Shown one piece after another: positions 22,801 through 37,300 of a stretch of DNA of 64,000 nucleotides (its first letter is position 1; each line of letters opens with the position of its first letter). Source of the DNA: Panonychus citri (Eukaryota > Arthropoda > Arachnida > Trombidiformes > Tetranychidae). Under the pieces are notes generated by a model, which was not told the DNA's origin, did no database searches, and saw only the letters and a list, made by a program, of their open reading frames with translations. The stretch spans positions 3,100,001-3,164,000 of the forward strand of contig NW_026515543.1 of the NCBI RefSeq assembly GCF_014898815.1, read 5' to 3'. Made by a program: the position numbers and the translations under genes.

Positions 22801-25800
22801 TTGAACAAAAAAAAAGTTCTGAACAAAGTTTCAACTCTAAATTTTAACCAACAACAATTGATTTAATGGTTAATACCTATGAGTAGATGATTACAATTAA
22901 TCTGAATAAACTATTCATTTAATTCTGAATGATAATAATACTACAGGTAAACATTATTAAGCCATGAGCTGGAAACTATTTCAAACTTTCTTGGTATGGA
23001 AAAAAAAGTTTCAGCTCCAGTGAAACAGTTAAAATTAATACTTTGAATGAAATATTATCATGAATATACATGAAAATGAATTTAAAATGTGAGGTAAACA
23101 AAAACAACCATTGAAAGTTCAAGGTAAGATGAATAATCTAAATATAGTCAAGATTATAATCTCAAGTAAAAGTGACCTGAATCTCATGAAAGGTGAGAGT
23201 GGACAATAGTTAATCAAGGTGGATTTAATTGTGATGAATAAAAAAAAATGATGGTAAATAATTAAATTGATACTTACGGATCTGATCTGTTTCGTTTACT
23301 ATCAACCGGAGCTAAGTTTCGACACTCTTTAATGTACAGTTCGAGTGAACTTTCCGATTGTTTATAAACTAATGAGAAAAGTATTTCACCGGAAATGGTC
23401 ACGGTTCCATAACGTCCACCTCCCGCTGCACTGTAAACGCTTGATAAACTTTCACTTCGAGCCTGTTAATCAAATTGAAACAATTTAAATCAACATGGTT
23501 AGTAAACAGTTTCCACTTTCAAATGGTAAACATTTAAAACAATCAATTTTCAACTTGATAATATATCAACTCGATTGACCGATTGACCATTAAACTTGAT
23601 CAATATTGTTCATGATCATTTTGATTAGTCAATTGAATTGTTAACAGTTTGATTGCTTACCCCAAATGATGATAAACTTGTCTGACTACGATTATGGTAA
23701 GCGAAAGCTTTGTCAACATCGTCTTCGGTTGAGGTGAAAATATCGTCTCCTCCTGAGCTTCCGATGGATCCTCGGTGGGAAAAACTCTGTAAGTTAATTG
23801 TAAGGGAAGAAAAAAAAAGTTTCCATTGAGTTAATTGTTCTAATTGTTATTCCAACTGTAAATTGTACCTCTGAATAATCTGAAACGGAAATATGAGGAA
23901 CCGCTGATGTGGACTCATTGGATGGACAAGGTTCACTTCCGCCAATTAATTTACGTCGATTTGTGATCAATCGCCTGGTTGATGATTTTTCATCTAATTG
24001 GAAAGTGAGAAAAAAGAATAAGAAAAAAACAATTAAATTAATTAGCAAATTAAATTGTTAGCTAATCATGAGCATTTGCAAAGCTATTAACACAACATAA
24101 CATTCAAAATGATAGTAATAGTAATTGTAATTAAAAGGTAATATTGATTAAATTGTTGATTTAGAGAAAGTGAGAAAGTTTTGTTGTTGAACAAATTTTT
24201 TAGCCAAACAATTTAAGTTAATTAGTGATGATTGTTGTTGGTGTTTATCGTGCTTGATTGTTAGGTGATTTAACTTGTTTTTTCTTGATTAGTTGAGTGT
24301 TTGTTTATGCTGTAAATAAATTTACAATTAGGTTAATTGTAATCATAAAGAAAAGGTGATAATATGAGAAATATGAAAAGAGAAAGAAAAAAAATAAGTG
24401 ATTAAAATTAAGGTGAATTGAAATGATACACAAGTAATTAGTTGATTGTTAAGGTGATTTAGCCGTCGAGTGATATAAAAAAACGAGGCTATGATAATAA
24501 TGATTATAATCAATGTTGGTGATTAGTTTTGATTGTCAAGGAGTTAATTGTTTACTCCGATTGTTGGTCATCTCCTTACCTCGTAGTGAGGATAATTTTT
24601 TCATCACACCGAGTGGGATTTTCAGTCTACTGAAAGTGTGATGATAACGATGAGGGTGAAATTGAGGATTAAGATGATCTGCTTGTTGATTATGATGATG
24701 ATGATAATTTGAGGGCAATGAATTAGTCTTACTGTTGATCTCAATTGAAAATTTGCCCTTGTTAGAGTTTAATGTTTGTCCCTTCCAGGTATCATGTCGG
24801 CATGATGATGATGTCAACGATTGTTGTTTAACTGTATCATCATCATGATAATCAGCTGAGTCCATTAAATTTGGTCTAATTAATGGTTTATTTGATGAAG
24901 ATGAGGATGAAGATGAAAATGGTTCTGACATTGATGCTGTTTTCCCATCGGATAGTTTTCTCATCACTGATTGTTGTTGTTGTTGTTGTTGATGGTGAAA
25001 ATTATCATCACAATTATCATTTTCATTTTCATCAATTATCTTTAATGATGAAGATGATGTTGGATGATAACAATAATCAAACTGATAATCAAAGATATTA
25101 TTGACATTCTCGGTTGAATTGGATTTATTTTGATTGATGATTATGGTTGATGATTGAAATGATGATGAACTTGAGTTAATCTTTCTGGATTCATTGTTTT
25201 CACCAATGAAACTTATTTCATCATCACCATGAGATTCAGATAAACTTTTTAATGGCACCTTGGTGGTTAACAATGAATCCTGAGTTTCCCATGAACTTTT
25301 CAGTGGTTTCTCATTATCACTATTACTTTGATTGTTGTTGTTGTTGTTGTTTTGCTTGATAATGTTCAGGTTATCGTTAACACCATTATAATCATCATCA
25401 ATTGTGAAAGTTTGATTAGTTGAAGGGATCACAATTTGTCGGCTAATTATTTCATTGGACTGGATTAATGATGATGAAACATTGTTATCCATCAGGGAGA
25501 CATTATTTACATGAAAAAATCACCTGAATCCTGAGAATCTATTTTAAGTATTGTTTTATGACCTTTCGAGGTTATTGTTTGATTTAAATTATCATGATTA
25601 CTTTTACTTATATTATTATTATCATTATAAATTGAATCAAATTTGATTGTTTCAACTGATGATCTTTGATTATGGTAATTGTTTGACTCATCTTGTTGTT
25701 GTTTTTTCCTCCTCTCTTCTTGATTAGTATCATGATTTTCAACCAACTCATGAATCGTGTTCGTGCTCACATTAATTAACGTAAATTCATCATAATCATC

Positions 25801-28800
25801 ATCGGCAAACGGCCTCAACCGGTTTAATAACAGTTGCCTCTCATTAACAGTATCTTCATCTTCATCTTCATCTTCATCCACCTTCACCTGATCACCATCA
25901 GGTTCACGTGTATTTGAATAGGTAAACATGAGACTACGTGTTCCAAAGTCACTGTCATTCTCAGCTGAATAACCTCCGATATCAGAATTTGTTGTATTGT
26001 TGTGATTTTTTGAAATCACTTTCCTCTCCCTCTTATCATCATCTTCCCTCTTCTTCTCTATGGTTTCATTGTTATTTATCATCATCATCATTTTCTTGTT
26101 TTCCATTTGGTAATCATTGATCTTTGGTTCAACAAACTCACCAAATATTTCATCCATTTCATGTGATATTTTACACTCTGTTGGTGCTGTTGTTGTTGTA
26201 TCATCCGAATCATTTTCATCCTCATCATAACTTGTTGATCGTGTTGTTGTTGTTGCTGCTGCTGTTGATGTTGATGTTGTTGGTATTGAATCAGAATTGA
26301 GTAATATTTTTGTTTTAGATCTTGAATCATTTGGAGATAGTAAAAAGTTACACTTGGAAAGCAACTTTATCCTCTTCTTGTGATTAACATCACCATCAAT
26401 CTCATGAAACGTTTCTAGTTCATTTACATTCAAGTTGTTAAATAAAACACTATCTTGTTGATCACCAACAAAACTTTGATTGTTAATCAAATTAGCATCA
26501 TAAATAATATCATTATCACTTGAATAATCATTGTTAATCAATGACAATGTAACTGCCGATTCTCTTGTTGAACATAAATCATCAACAATATGTTTCCATT
26601 TAGTTAATTTGGATTGCTCATTATCAGTTGATATTGTTAAACTTTTTTTAGTTAATGATGATGACGATGACGATGATGATGCTAATCCAAATTTAGGTGA
26701 GGTAATCAGCTGATCAATATTATCTTTGCTCCATCATCATCATTATCATCAAATTTAAATGCTAATCCATCCATTGGATTAACTAACAATTGTTTACCTT
26801 GCAAATACATTTTATCATTTGCTGATTCATGTCTAATGTTAATCTTTACACTTTGATTGTTAATTTTTCTCATCTCATTGTTAATACTAAAACTATTATT
26901 ACTTTTCTCAACATGATTAACGTTATCATTAGCATTAAGATAATCATTATTAAGGAAATTAATATTACCGTTGCTCTTAGTTACATGGGACATTTGATGG
27001 CCTGAATTCATGGCTAATGCAATTTGAGATTCAAGATATTTCAAAGATTCACCATTATCAACATGATCATTATGATTACTATCATTATTGATATCATTAC
27101 ATGGATGATAATGATGATTATTAGTATTATCATTGGTTTTACTAGTAACATTTGATTGTCCAGTAACAATATTCATCATTATTTTGCAAATATTATCATC
27201 ATTTTCTTGCTGATTATTTGTATCATCATGATGATCATCAATAATGAACATTGAACTATCTTTCATCTCATTTTGCTTCAATTGATTAGTATTATCATCA
27301 ACAATTAATAAGACACTTTTCCCTTTTATTGACCCACTTTTACCATACTGTTCACCATCATCTTCATCGAGATGATTAATAAAATTTTGTTGATTGTTAA
27401 CATCAATTAACTGGTTACCTGCTAATAAACTTCGAACCAATTGTGGTGATGGTCCAAATCGAATCGTAGTTTCCACTGATGGTTTACTAATTGTTGTCGT
27501 TGTTGTTGTTGATGATGACGATGTTGATGAGTTTGATTCCTTTCTCACTGATGAAATTAAGTTAATCCTCTCATCTGATTGATTAGATTTTGTTGACGAT
27601 GAAAATAATGGATTCAATTCCGTTCGGGAATTTGAAGATTTGGTACTAATGGCAACGTTAGATGATGAAGATGATGAGGATGATTTAATTTTCTCTGAAT
27701 TAATTAAACTATTAACTTGATTAGTTGGTGGTTGAGGTGCTTGTGGTTTGACTTGTATTGACCTTGTAACAGACTGAACAGTTTTCCTACTCACAACTGA
27801 ATCAACGTTTGATGAAACAGGTGATTGATGGTGATTAACATTATCCTTTTGGTGATTAGTATTATCACCATCATCATTATTACAATTATCTGAATTAATA
27901 ATTGACATAATTGTTGTTACTTCTTTCTTCCTCTTTGCTTGTAAATTTGATAAACTACTGTCAATTGTTGGCTGATTATTGATATTATTTGATGGCAAAT
28001 GATTAGCCAATTGCTGTTTTGATTGTTGTTCATCATCATTTATAACAATTTTGTTTACAATTTGGCTTTCATTGGTTTCCTTATTGGTTGAAGTTGTTGT
28101 TGTTGTTGTTAATTTAGATTCACTTTCCTTAATTTCAGTTTTTACATGATCACAATTAAAGCTATCATTATGTTGAACCGATTTGATTGTATTGAAATAA
28201 TCACCATCATCCTCTTTAATTAAATTGTCTTCCTCTTTTGATTTGATATTATGATGGATTATTGTTGTTGTTGTTGTTACTGTTGGTGGTTTACTTAATT
28301 GAGTATCAACAGTAATTGTTGCTGTTGATTGTGGTGGAGGTGATGATGATGAAGACGATGAAGATGCTGTTGTAATTGTTGTTGGTGATAAAGATGAAGA
28401 CGTTGTTGATTTAATTACATTTGACTCTTCTGTTACCATTGAGATTCCATTAGAAATATTATCTTGATTATCACTAGATTGTTGCGGTTGATTGGTGACA
28501 TTTTTATTGTTCACCTTAATTTCAACCTTGTTATTGATTTTCTTGGCTTGATTATATAAATCATTTGGATCATCATCATCATCATCCTGAAATTCAACAT
28601 CATCAGGATAATCGTAAGCTCCTGATCCAAGTAAACCCGAAGTAAAATATTTCTCCAATCGAGATGAGGCCAAAGTAATCGGATCAAGATCATCCTCATC
28701 ACCAAAATCAGCAAGAGTTTCAGATGTTTCCGACATATTATCTGAGCCTTCATCATCCACCTCCTCATCATCTTCATCACTAAAATCACCGGTGGGTTGA

Positions 28801-31317
28801 AAATCTTTAGAAAATGAAACATGACCACTACCCAATCGTTTACCACCCTGACTATGATGATGATGACCACTACTATTACCGTTGGTTGTTATTACATTGT
28901 GTCCAATTTGAAAGGCAGTATAATTTTCTGGATCACCAGGATCATCATCATAATAATTAAGATGATGATTATGATGAGTAGATAATGAATTAGTTGATGA
29001 CTCAGATGAAGGTGGGATCAACACATCATTCATATTATTCTGACTTTTACCATTATTATTGTTATTTTCATGATTAACATTCTCATTATCAGTATTGTCA
29101 GAGATTCGAGATAAAAGTGATTCAGATTCACTTTCTTCACAACTTTCCTCAATTATGGTGTGTAGGGAGTAGGCCAATGGATTACCATAGTTATTATTTA
29201 TCATCCCACTGGTACTACCACTTCCTCCTCCTCCTCCTCCTACTCCATCATTACCACCAAATCCACCATAAATACCACCTAATGAATGACCAGGTAACAC
29301 TGGGGGTGGAAATGATTCATCTGATGAAGTGGAACCCATTTCATCATCATCTACAATATACTCTTCTTCATCTTCATCTTCCTCATCATCACTTGGTAGA
29401 TGATGAGTTAAATTATTAAGTAAACCAGTTGATGTTGATGATGGTGAAGATGAGGTTGACTTTTTGTGACCATTTGATGTTTTATACAATGACATTGTTG
29501 TTTCCTTGTCCACTACAATGTCCTTTTTCATGTAATTATTATGATTAAGGTGGTTACTATTTTCACCAGTTAAATAATCATCATAATCATAATTACAATT
29601 GGTTAATAATGTTGATTGGTCAACTATTGTTGTTGTTGTTGTTGTTGTTGTTGACTGTTGATTTGTTGAAACTGATTGTGTTGATGTTGATGGTAACCCA
29701 ATGTTGCTTTTAATAACTGAAAGTTTGTTGATTAACTGTAAGGTGGATGATTGTAAGTTAATTGGTTGAGTTGATGGTGTTGAGTATTGACTATTTTCAC
29801 TGTTAATTTGATTACTTGTTTTAACAAAACTCGGTGGATTATCTTGATTGTTGATTAATAAACAATCATCATTTTCATCATCAATTGTATCAACACGAGA
29901 GGAATTTGAAACTGAATTTAATTGTAATAACTTTGCTGTTGGTGTTAAAATATCAATAAGATAATCACTTTCATAAGGTTTGACTAATTCACCATTATTA
30001 TCATGATAATAATTAATAATATTGTTATATAAAAATCCTGGTATTACAATTTGTTTAATTTGATTATCAACGATTGTTGTTGAATTGTGTAAATGTTGAA
30101 AATACAAGGACAAAATCAATGGATGATTAGGTAAATGATGTTGATGAGTTAATGATAATCCTCTTGGTGATGATGATAATATTGTTGTTACTGGAGATGA
30201 TAATTGTAATAATAAGGAGGAAAAGTTAATCAATTTATCCGCCCTTGTGTTATTAATGTGAGTTAAATTGTTACCATTAACAGTTTCACTGATTTTGGTT
30301 GTTGTTTTACTCGTTGTTGTCCAATCAGTAAGATTGATTTGGTTAAATTGTTGTAGTTGTTGTTGATTGTGTTGGTGTTTACTTGTGGCTAAACGTGAAT
30401 CCAAGGAATCATAATTAACCTCGTTCAATGTTATACAATCAAAAGATGGTGAAATTAACTTGGACGCATTTAAATTGTTACTCGTATTGTGGTTGGCGTA
30501 TTTACCGTTAACGTAACTGTTGTTGTTGGTTTTGTTTACGTTTAACTGATTATAAACATTTACTGTGGGTTGAATTGGTAAACAGGTTAATAAAAACAAT
30601 TGATGTTGTTGGTGGTTGTTGTTGTTGTTGCTGCTGTTGGGTTGACAGTTAATTTGTTTACTTTGATTATCACAATTAATATTAAAAGGCGACCTCACTA
30701 GTGACCCACAAGAAACATGATTCTTATCAATAATCGATGGGTCAATTTCACCTTTCAATCCATTGATATAATAATTACAATCACTGTTTAATTGTTCACC
30801 TTCCCCTGTTATTGTGATTGCTTCTTGTGTTAATGGAGAAACGGTTTTTTCACTTGTTGATTTGATTAGTGATGTTGTTGTTGTTGATTTAATTAATTCA
30901 CTAGCTAAAGTGGAAGATGATTGGGATGATGATGATGATGTTACTATGAATTGATTGCGAGCAAACTGATCATCGTTACAACTTTTTTCAAGTTCACTTC
31001 GTAAGTAACTTTCCTCTTCTGACTGGTTTCTTATTGGGGCTGTTTCAGCTCTCTCATCATCCTCTCTCTTATCATCATCAGGTCTGACGGCTTCTTTACA
31101 ACTGGAATAACTGCTCCCGCGGCTGATGATTATTTCCCTGTAGCCGCTGCCACCACAATCATCATCATCATCCTCATTTTCATCATCGTCATCATGATCA
31201 ATTGAAACAACAGCTTCACTATTTTCAATGAAATCTTTTAATGTTGATTTAGTTTCTGATTGTGATTGTGATGATTTTTTCAATTTTGATGAATTAAAAG
31301 GAGGAAGACAATTTAAA

Positions 31318-31348
<31 letters not shown>

Positions 31349-34300
31349 ATATTAAAGGAGGAGGAGATAATGTTGAAGGTGGAGGTAAGGGCGAGGTTGT
31401 TTCTACTGTTGATGTCAATTGAATTTGCCTTAAGTCATTCAAACCAGTTTCCGTTCCAGATTGTTGACAATTTATATTTACTTCGTCATTATTATCAACA
31501 ATTAACTGTAAATCTTGGTTAATCTCACGGTTGACAGAAATTAAATTGATCTTGTCCAAAAATAATAAGGATGATGATGATGATTGTATGGGAGAAAAGG
31601 TTAGATGATGATATTTGTTGGTGGATGATGATAAATGTTTAATCATTAACATCAAGTAAGTTTCACTTACTATTTCAGTTAATTGGGTCCAAACAGTTTT
31701 ACACCAATTAAATTTGATTAAATCAAAAATTAAACAACATTCAACCTGATTAACAGGACGCACTAGATAATCATCAACAGTACTCACTTTTTCAAGTGAA
31801 TCAATTTGTCTAATTATCTTATTGTTAACAAATCTACTGAATAGTTTTGAATTGATTGATTGATGATTATAATAACAATAAGGTGAGATAATTGTTAAAC
31901 TGAGTGGAAAATTAAAGTAGGACCAATGTTTACTTAGGTCATGTTGATCCAACCATTGAGTTGATTTGATTAAGTGATAAATCTGATGATGGTGATACTG
32001 TTGATCTGATTGTTTATCACCATGATTACTTTGATGATAGTTAACAGAATTAGGATCATCAATATTGACCAAACAGAAAGGAAGAGTTGAAAAGTGACCA
32101 TAAAACGGGTAACAACGGGATTCGGGTTTGTACCAAGCGGTCAAGTTAACGGTTCTTTCATTGTTGGATGAAAGTGAATCCCAATTGTCACTTTGATTGG
32201 TTGAACTTTCCAGGAATCCAGTTAATTGAAATGATCTCTCATTCAAATTGATTCTTAAATTAGGATTATCACAATTAACCCAAGAATCATATTTATCCTC
32301 ATCATAATCATCATGTATGTTGATATGATTTAAAATTTGTGATAATGAACTGATTCCTATTTTCAGCCAATCCTTTTGGTAATTGGTGAGTTGATTGTCC
32401 TGATTTCCGATAGTTAATGAGGTGAAATTTTTGATTACAACTGATTCATTGGTTATATCCCAAAATGATTGATGTTTGTCAACAATTAGATTATACAAAG
32501 TTTCATGAAAATCAGTGATTGAAGGTTTTATAGATGACAATCTGACAGAATCAAATAAAACTGATGATGAGTTTTGATTGACAAGTTGATTAGAGTGTTT
32601 AAAATAATTGTTATTAGAGTTATTAATAGAAGAGCTTGAAATCGTAGTGGTGTTAGTGGGAGTTGAGGTTATTGATGATTTGGTTAATTGTCTTCGTCGG
32701 TTTGCCCGAGGTGGTCGACTAGGTGGTGGAGATGATTGATCCTTATGGGTCGATTGAATTTCCCTTCCATTGTTACGGTCAATTGTATCTCCATTGACAT
32801 CTTCATTTTTCTGACCATCACTTGCATCCATAGCGTGGTCATCATTCATATTGGTCATCAGAGTCAATCCCAAATTCCAATTGGTAACCTGATCATCTTG
32901 ATGATTAGCATCATTAATAGTTAAACAATTTCTTGATTTGTACCCACCTAGTCGTCGATTCCTCTCCCAATTGGTTGATTGATGATGATTAACATGATTA
33001 CCAAAATTAACGTCACAATCAATTGATTTAGTATAACCATGTTGTTTACCATTAACAGCAATACAAGTGTAATTATGAGATGTTGATGAGGAGGATGAGG
33101 ATGATGATGATGATGTTTGTTGATGATGACCAGAGTCACCGGAAGATATTGTTTGTCGTGTTGTTGATAAGGTTGATGGTGTTGAAGGTGAGGTCGATCT
33201 GGATAAGAGTGATGATGAGATTGAATCAGACTCAAGAGAAACTTTGATTTAAATTGGAAGTGATTTGATTAGATGATGAGATTATTTCATCATCATCAAC
33301 ATCATCATCTGACCATTGATTGTTGTCATCTTTGCTATAAACAATTGACTCTTCAGGACAATCAACAACAGTTAACAAAGCATCATGTCCAAGTGAGATA
33401 CCAGGATCGGATAATGTTGTACAATATGATCGTTGACCATTGATTGTTTTGGTCACATTGATTGCATCTTCATTGGTGTAGCCAATAGTTTGTTGATCGT
33501 AACAATTAGTGTAAGAATCGTGTTGATATATTTTGAATAAACTTGTAACTGAATGAGAACCAATTGCTTCACTTAAAGATGAAGATGAAATCGGTAATTC
33601 TCCAGGATCTGAGCACATCTCCCAGTCCGAATCCTCGATATAAGCTGTACCATCGGCGATTTCCAGATGAGATCGTACTCTTAACATTCTTGGACGATTA
33701 ATTGATTGTTGTCTACCTTTGATAGATCGACGATTATTCTGTTTACCATCAGTGTCACTTTGTTCGGAACTTGATTCAATCGTTCCCAAAGTATTTCGAT
33801 CCATGAAAACTAATTGATATTTTCCTTCGCCTGAAATAACTTCATCGTTCAGGCCAATCTCATATTCCTCGTCGCTAAGCTCATTTTTACCTCTGCCGAT
33901 GGAAGATTTTCTTGATTTGATTACGTGTTTATAATTACTTTCACTGTAATCATCATCAATCTCATCTTCATTGTATTCATCTTCACACTCCAATTGCCAT
34001 AGACGCTGGTCAATGGATCCATATTTCCAGGAATCATTTTGACTAATTTGAGCTAATGTCCGGTTAGGGTCACTGTGATTCGGTAAAGAGACACTTCGAG
34101 CCAACCAGGAGCAATTGTATCTTTCCAAGGTGACCTGATCATAATCAGTTGATTCGTAACCAGATAATGTTGATTTACCCTTTCGATGTCGTCCTTTCAA
34201 ACGAGAAGCAATGAAAAGTAAACCTCGACGTAGTTTCTTGGTTAACTTAACTATACGTCGCTTAGCTGGTGACCCATACGAGCCCAAACGGGCAATATTA

Positions 34301-37300
34301 CGACGGACAAACGCATGACTATCCAGTGAAAGGCCTTTCAAACGATGATGTAGATGGTTCATTGATTGAGGATGATAAGGATGATAATTGCTACCTTGAT
34401 GGTCACCATAAGAAGATGATCGATATGATGAAGGATGATAAACGTACCCATCGCGAGGAGAGGTCGAAGTTGTGGCGCCAACTGTAGTTGTTGGAAGTGA
34501 ACTTAATCGATATTGAAAATATTTGTCATTCGCTTGACTCCTATTCGATTGATGGTTCGGCCTGAGCCCGTTCATCCCTGATGAACGGCGGTCACTTTTG
34601 GTATATCTACGAGGTCCATTGATTGTTAAATTATTACTTTCATCGTCAACATCCTTCCTATTATACTGATTATTATTATTATTATGTTGATTTGATTGTT
34701 TCCTAGTTGGTTGATTATGTTTACAATTTACAAATTGATTATTGACTAATTTTTTAATACGATGATTGAATTGTGATGAGTCGCTTTGATTGCGATTATC
34801 CTTTGGATTAACTGGAGATGATAAAAGGCGATCGATGATGATAATGATCATCATGATAGTTCATATAATTAATTCTTGATTTAATTCATAATCAACGTTT
34901 AGTTGTTAGTGGTCAGTCTGTTAACTTTTTGGTGCTGATCGATTATTGTAGGATTGTTGTTGGTTAATTTTAATTAGTATGAGTTAATTTGAGTTGGTGA
35001 ATTAATCGTTGAATGGGTAAGTTAAAGTTGGATAAAAGGATAAGGATTAAAAGATAAATCTGGTTAATCTTACCCCAGATGATGATTATCATGTCAATGG
35101 ACTTGGTTTATGATTAGTAAATATTACAATTATCATAATTGTTTCAAATTAATTACTATTACTATTATTTTGTTATGTTTTTGTTAAATTGTTAATAAAA
35201 AAAATAGAAATTAACTTACCAGCTGAATGTGATTTAACATAAGTGCCAATGGCTCCATTGGCTCGTCGACAAGGATCATCGGTCAGTGAACGATTAATTG
35301 AATTACTTTTATTCTGATTTAATGGTGAGTTAATTGTTGGGCTGATTGTCGACGATTCCATTAAGGGAACAGGTGAACAACAAGGTGATTGTGTGTAACG
35401 TGGTTGATGTTGTTGTCGATTTTGTTGTAAATCAGGTGAATTAGTGTTCGATCTTGGAGATATCAATGGACTTCGAGGTGTGACAGAAGTGCCAGTGAGT
35501 GGTGATGGTGGTGGCGGTGTTGATGAGCCTGTTGGCGAAGGTGAACCTCTATCGGATTGGGTTCGTGATAAGCGTTTTTTAATTGTAACCTTACGGAAAA
35601 CCACCCCGGTTGTATTTTCCACCGTTGCCTCGGATTCACTGTCATCTTCGGCTTCTCCACTGTTAACTAGTGATCTTTCAATATTGTAAACTGAAGGTTG
35701 AGATGAGGTCAAAACGGGAGATCGACTTGAGGCACCAACAGTGTTTGTTGTACTATTACAATGTGAGTTATTATTAGCCAGAATTTGGTTGAATCGTGAA
35801 TATGTCGCTAATGGTGTTCCAGAAACTGTGGATACTTTTGATGATTTTTTACTCGATCCAATCGATGAGGGAGATGAAATTTCCGTGGGCATTTCTGAAG
35901 TGGCAGGTTTATCCTTGTGATACCACGATGTCCATGATGATCCTTTCCTACTTCTATTGTTACCATGATTTCCACCTCCACCACCACACTCAATTCCTGA
36001 ATCGATACCACCACTATGATCACGGCGAATCAAATTTTCAGCGTTGTTATTGTTTCCCATCGAAGGTACAACATTTGGTGATGGATTGATAATCGTTGAG
36101 TAATCGTTTCCCGTGAAACCGACAAGAGATGAATCAATTCCACTGGTGTTTATTTGACACGACAAGGCAAGTTTCCCTGGCAGGTCAGCTTGAAGCTCTT
36201 CAGCTATGGCTCGTTGTTTTCGCAGCGGACTAATACGACGATTTCGAGATCCATTTTCTGGTGTTAATACTTTTGATCCACTACTACCACCGCCACTACT
36301 AGAGCCTCCACCACCGCTTGTACTGGTCTCATCTGGTGTTTCACTTGAAGTTGATCTGGACCGAAATGAACTAAGTGGAGTAGCGGAAAATTCATCAGAT
36401 GATTGATGTTCCATTGGAATACGTTCAAGTGGCTTTTCAGTTCGAAGTGTTGATCGACTTGGCACAGGTGAAAGGGGTGGAAATTTAAATGCAGTTGCTT
36501 GGTTAGCTGAAATTCCGCTTAAAATTTTACAACTATTTGGCGTTCGAGGTGAAGGTGTTGATTCACTGGAAGCTCGTGAATGGCTTGACGGCCTTAGATC
36601 ATCTTCTTCCTCCTCTTCTGACGATGAACTGTCCAACAATCTATTGGACACCTTACGATAAACCATTTTTCTCTCACCAGGAGCAGTATTTAACATGGTT
36701 CGACTAGTATCAGTGGCCACAAGATCAACGGCAGCCTGATAAGCTTTAACTACTGGACTTAACGGAGGTTTTGGCGATGTCTCTTGACTTCCACTTCCAT
36801 CCGATGGAGGTGATTTAGAAACTGAATCTCCGACACAACTTGTTGTATTTACCGTCGGCGGAAGTTTAGGCGGTAGTTGACCTCGACTTCGATAAAATCT
36901 TCTATAATTACTACTGATATTGTCACCAGCAAGGTTACTTGTTTGATCAAGACAAATAACGCTTCCACCTACACGTCCACCGCCACCACCGACGCCAACA
37001 AAATGATCACTACTATTTAATTGTTGATTTGAAAGGGAAGGTGAATTTAATTGAGATTCACTGTTTGAACCAAGTTTACTGTTAATTGAAAGGCCACCCT
37101 CGTTTTGTTGATTGTTATTTTGTTTAAGGAAACCTGAAAGGTAAGAAAAAACAATAAACACCGTATTAGGATAACAATTAGCAACAATTATCAAGGATTA
37201 ACAATTAGATATTTACCTGATCGAAATGAATATTTAAGTGATCGACCCAAATTTTCAGTGGCAGTGGCAAAAACGCTCGTTGATGGTGATCGGATTTTCT

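Noticed and set aside
25938..31522. Several plus-strand ORFs of 60-100 codons opposite the bitesize middle block
   Set aside because: They are complements of CAT/GAT/GTT triplet runs in the minus-strand coding sequence.
32948..33235. 95-codon His/Leu-rich minus-strand frame
   Set aside because: It lies in another frame across the 26709-33248 coding frame, which is the better continuation; repetitive CAT triplets make spurious ORFs.
33213..33316. Intron to explain the frame change near 33.24 kb (donor GTCAGA, acceptor TATCCAG)
   Set aside because: Joining these ends makes a TGA stop at the junction, and the donor is poor.
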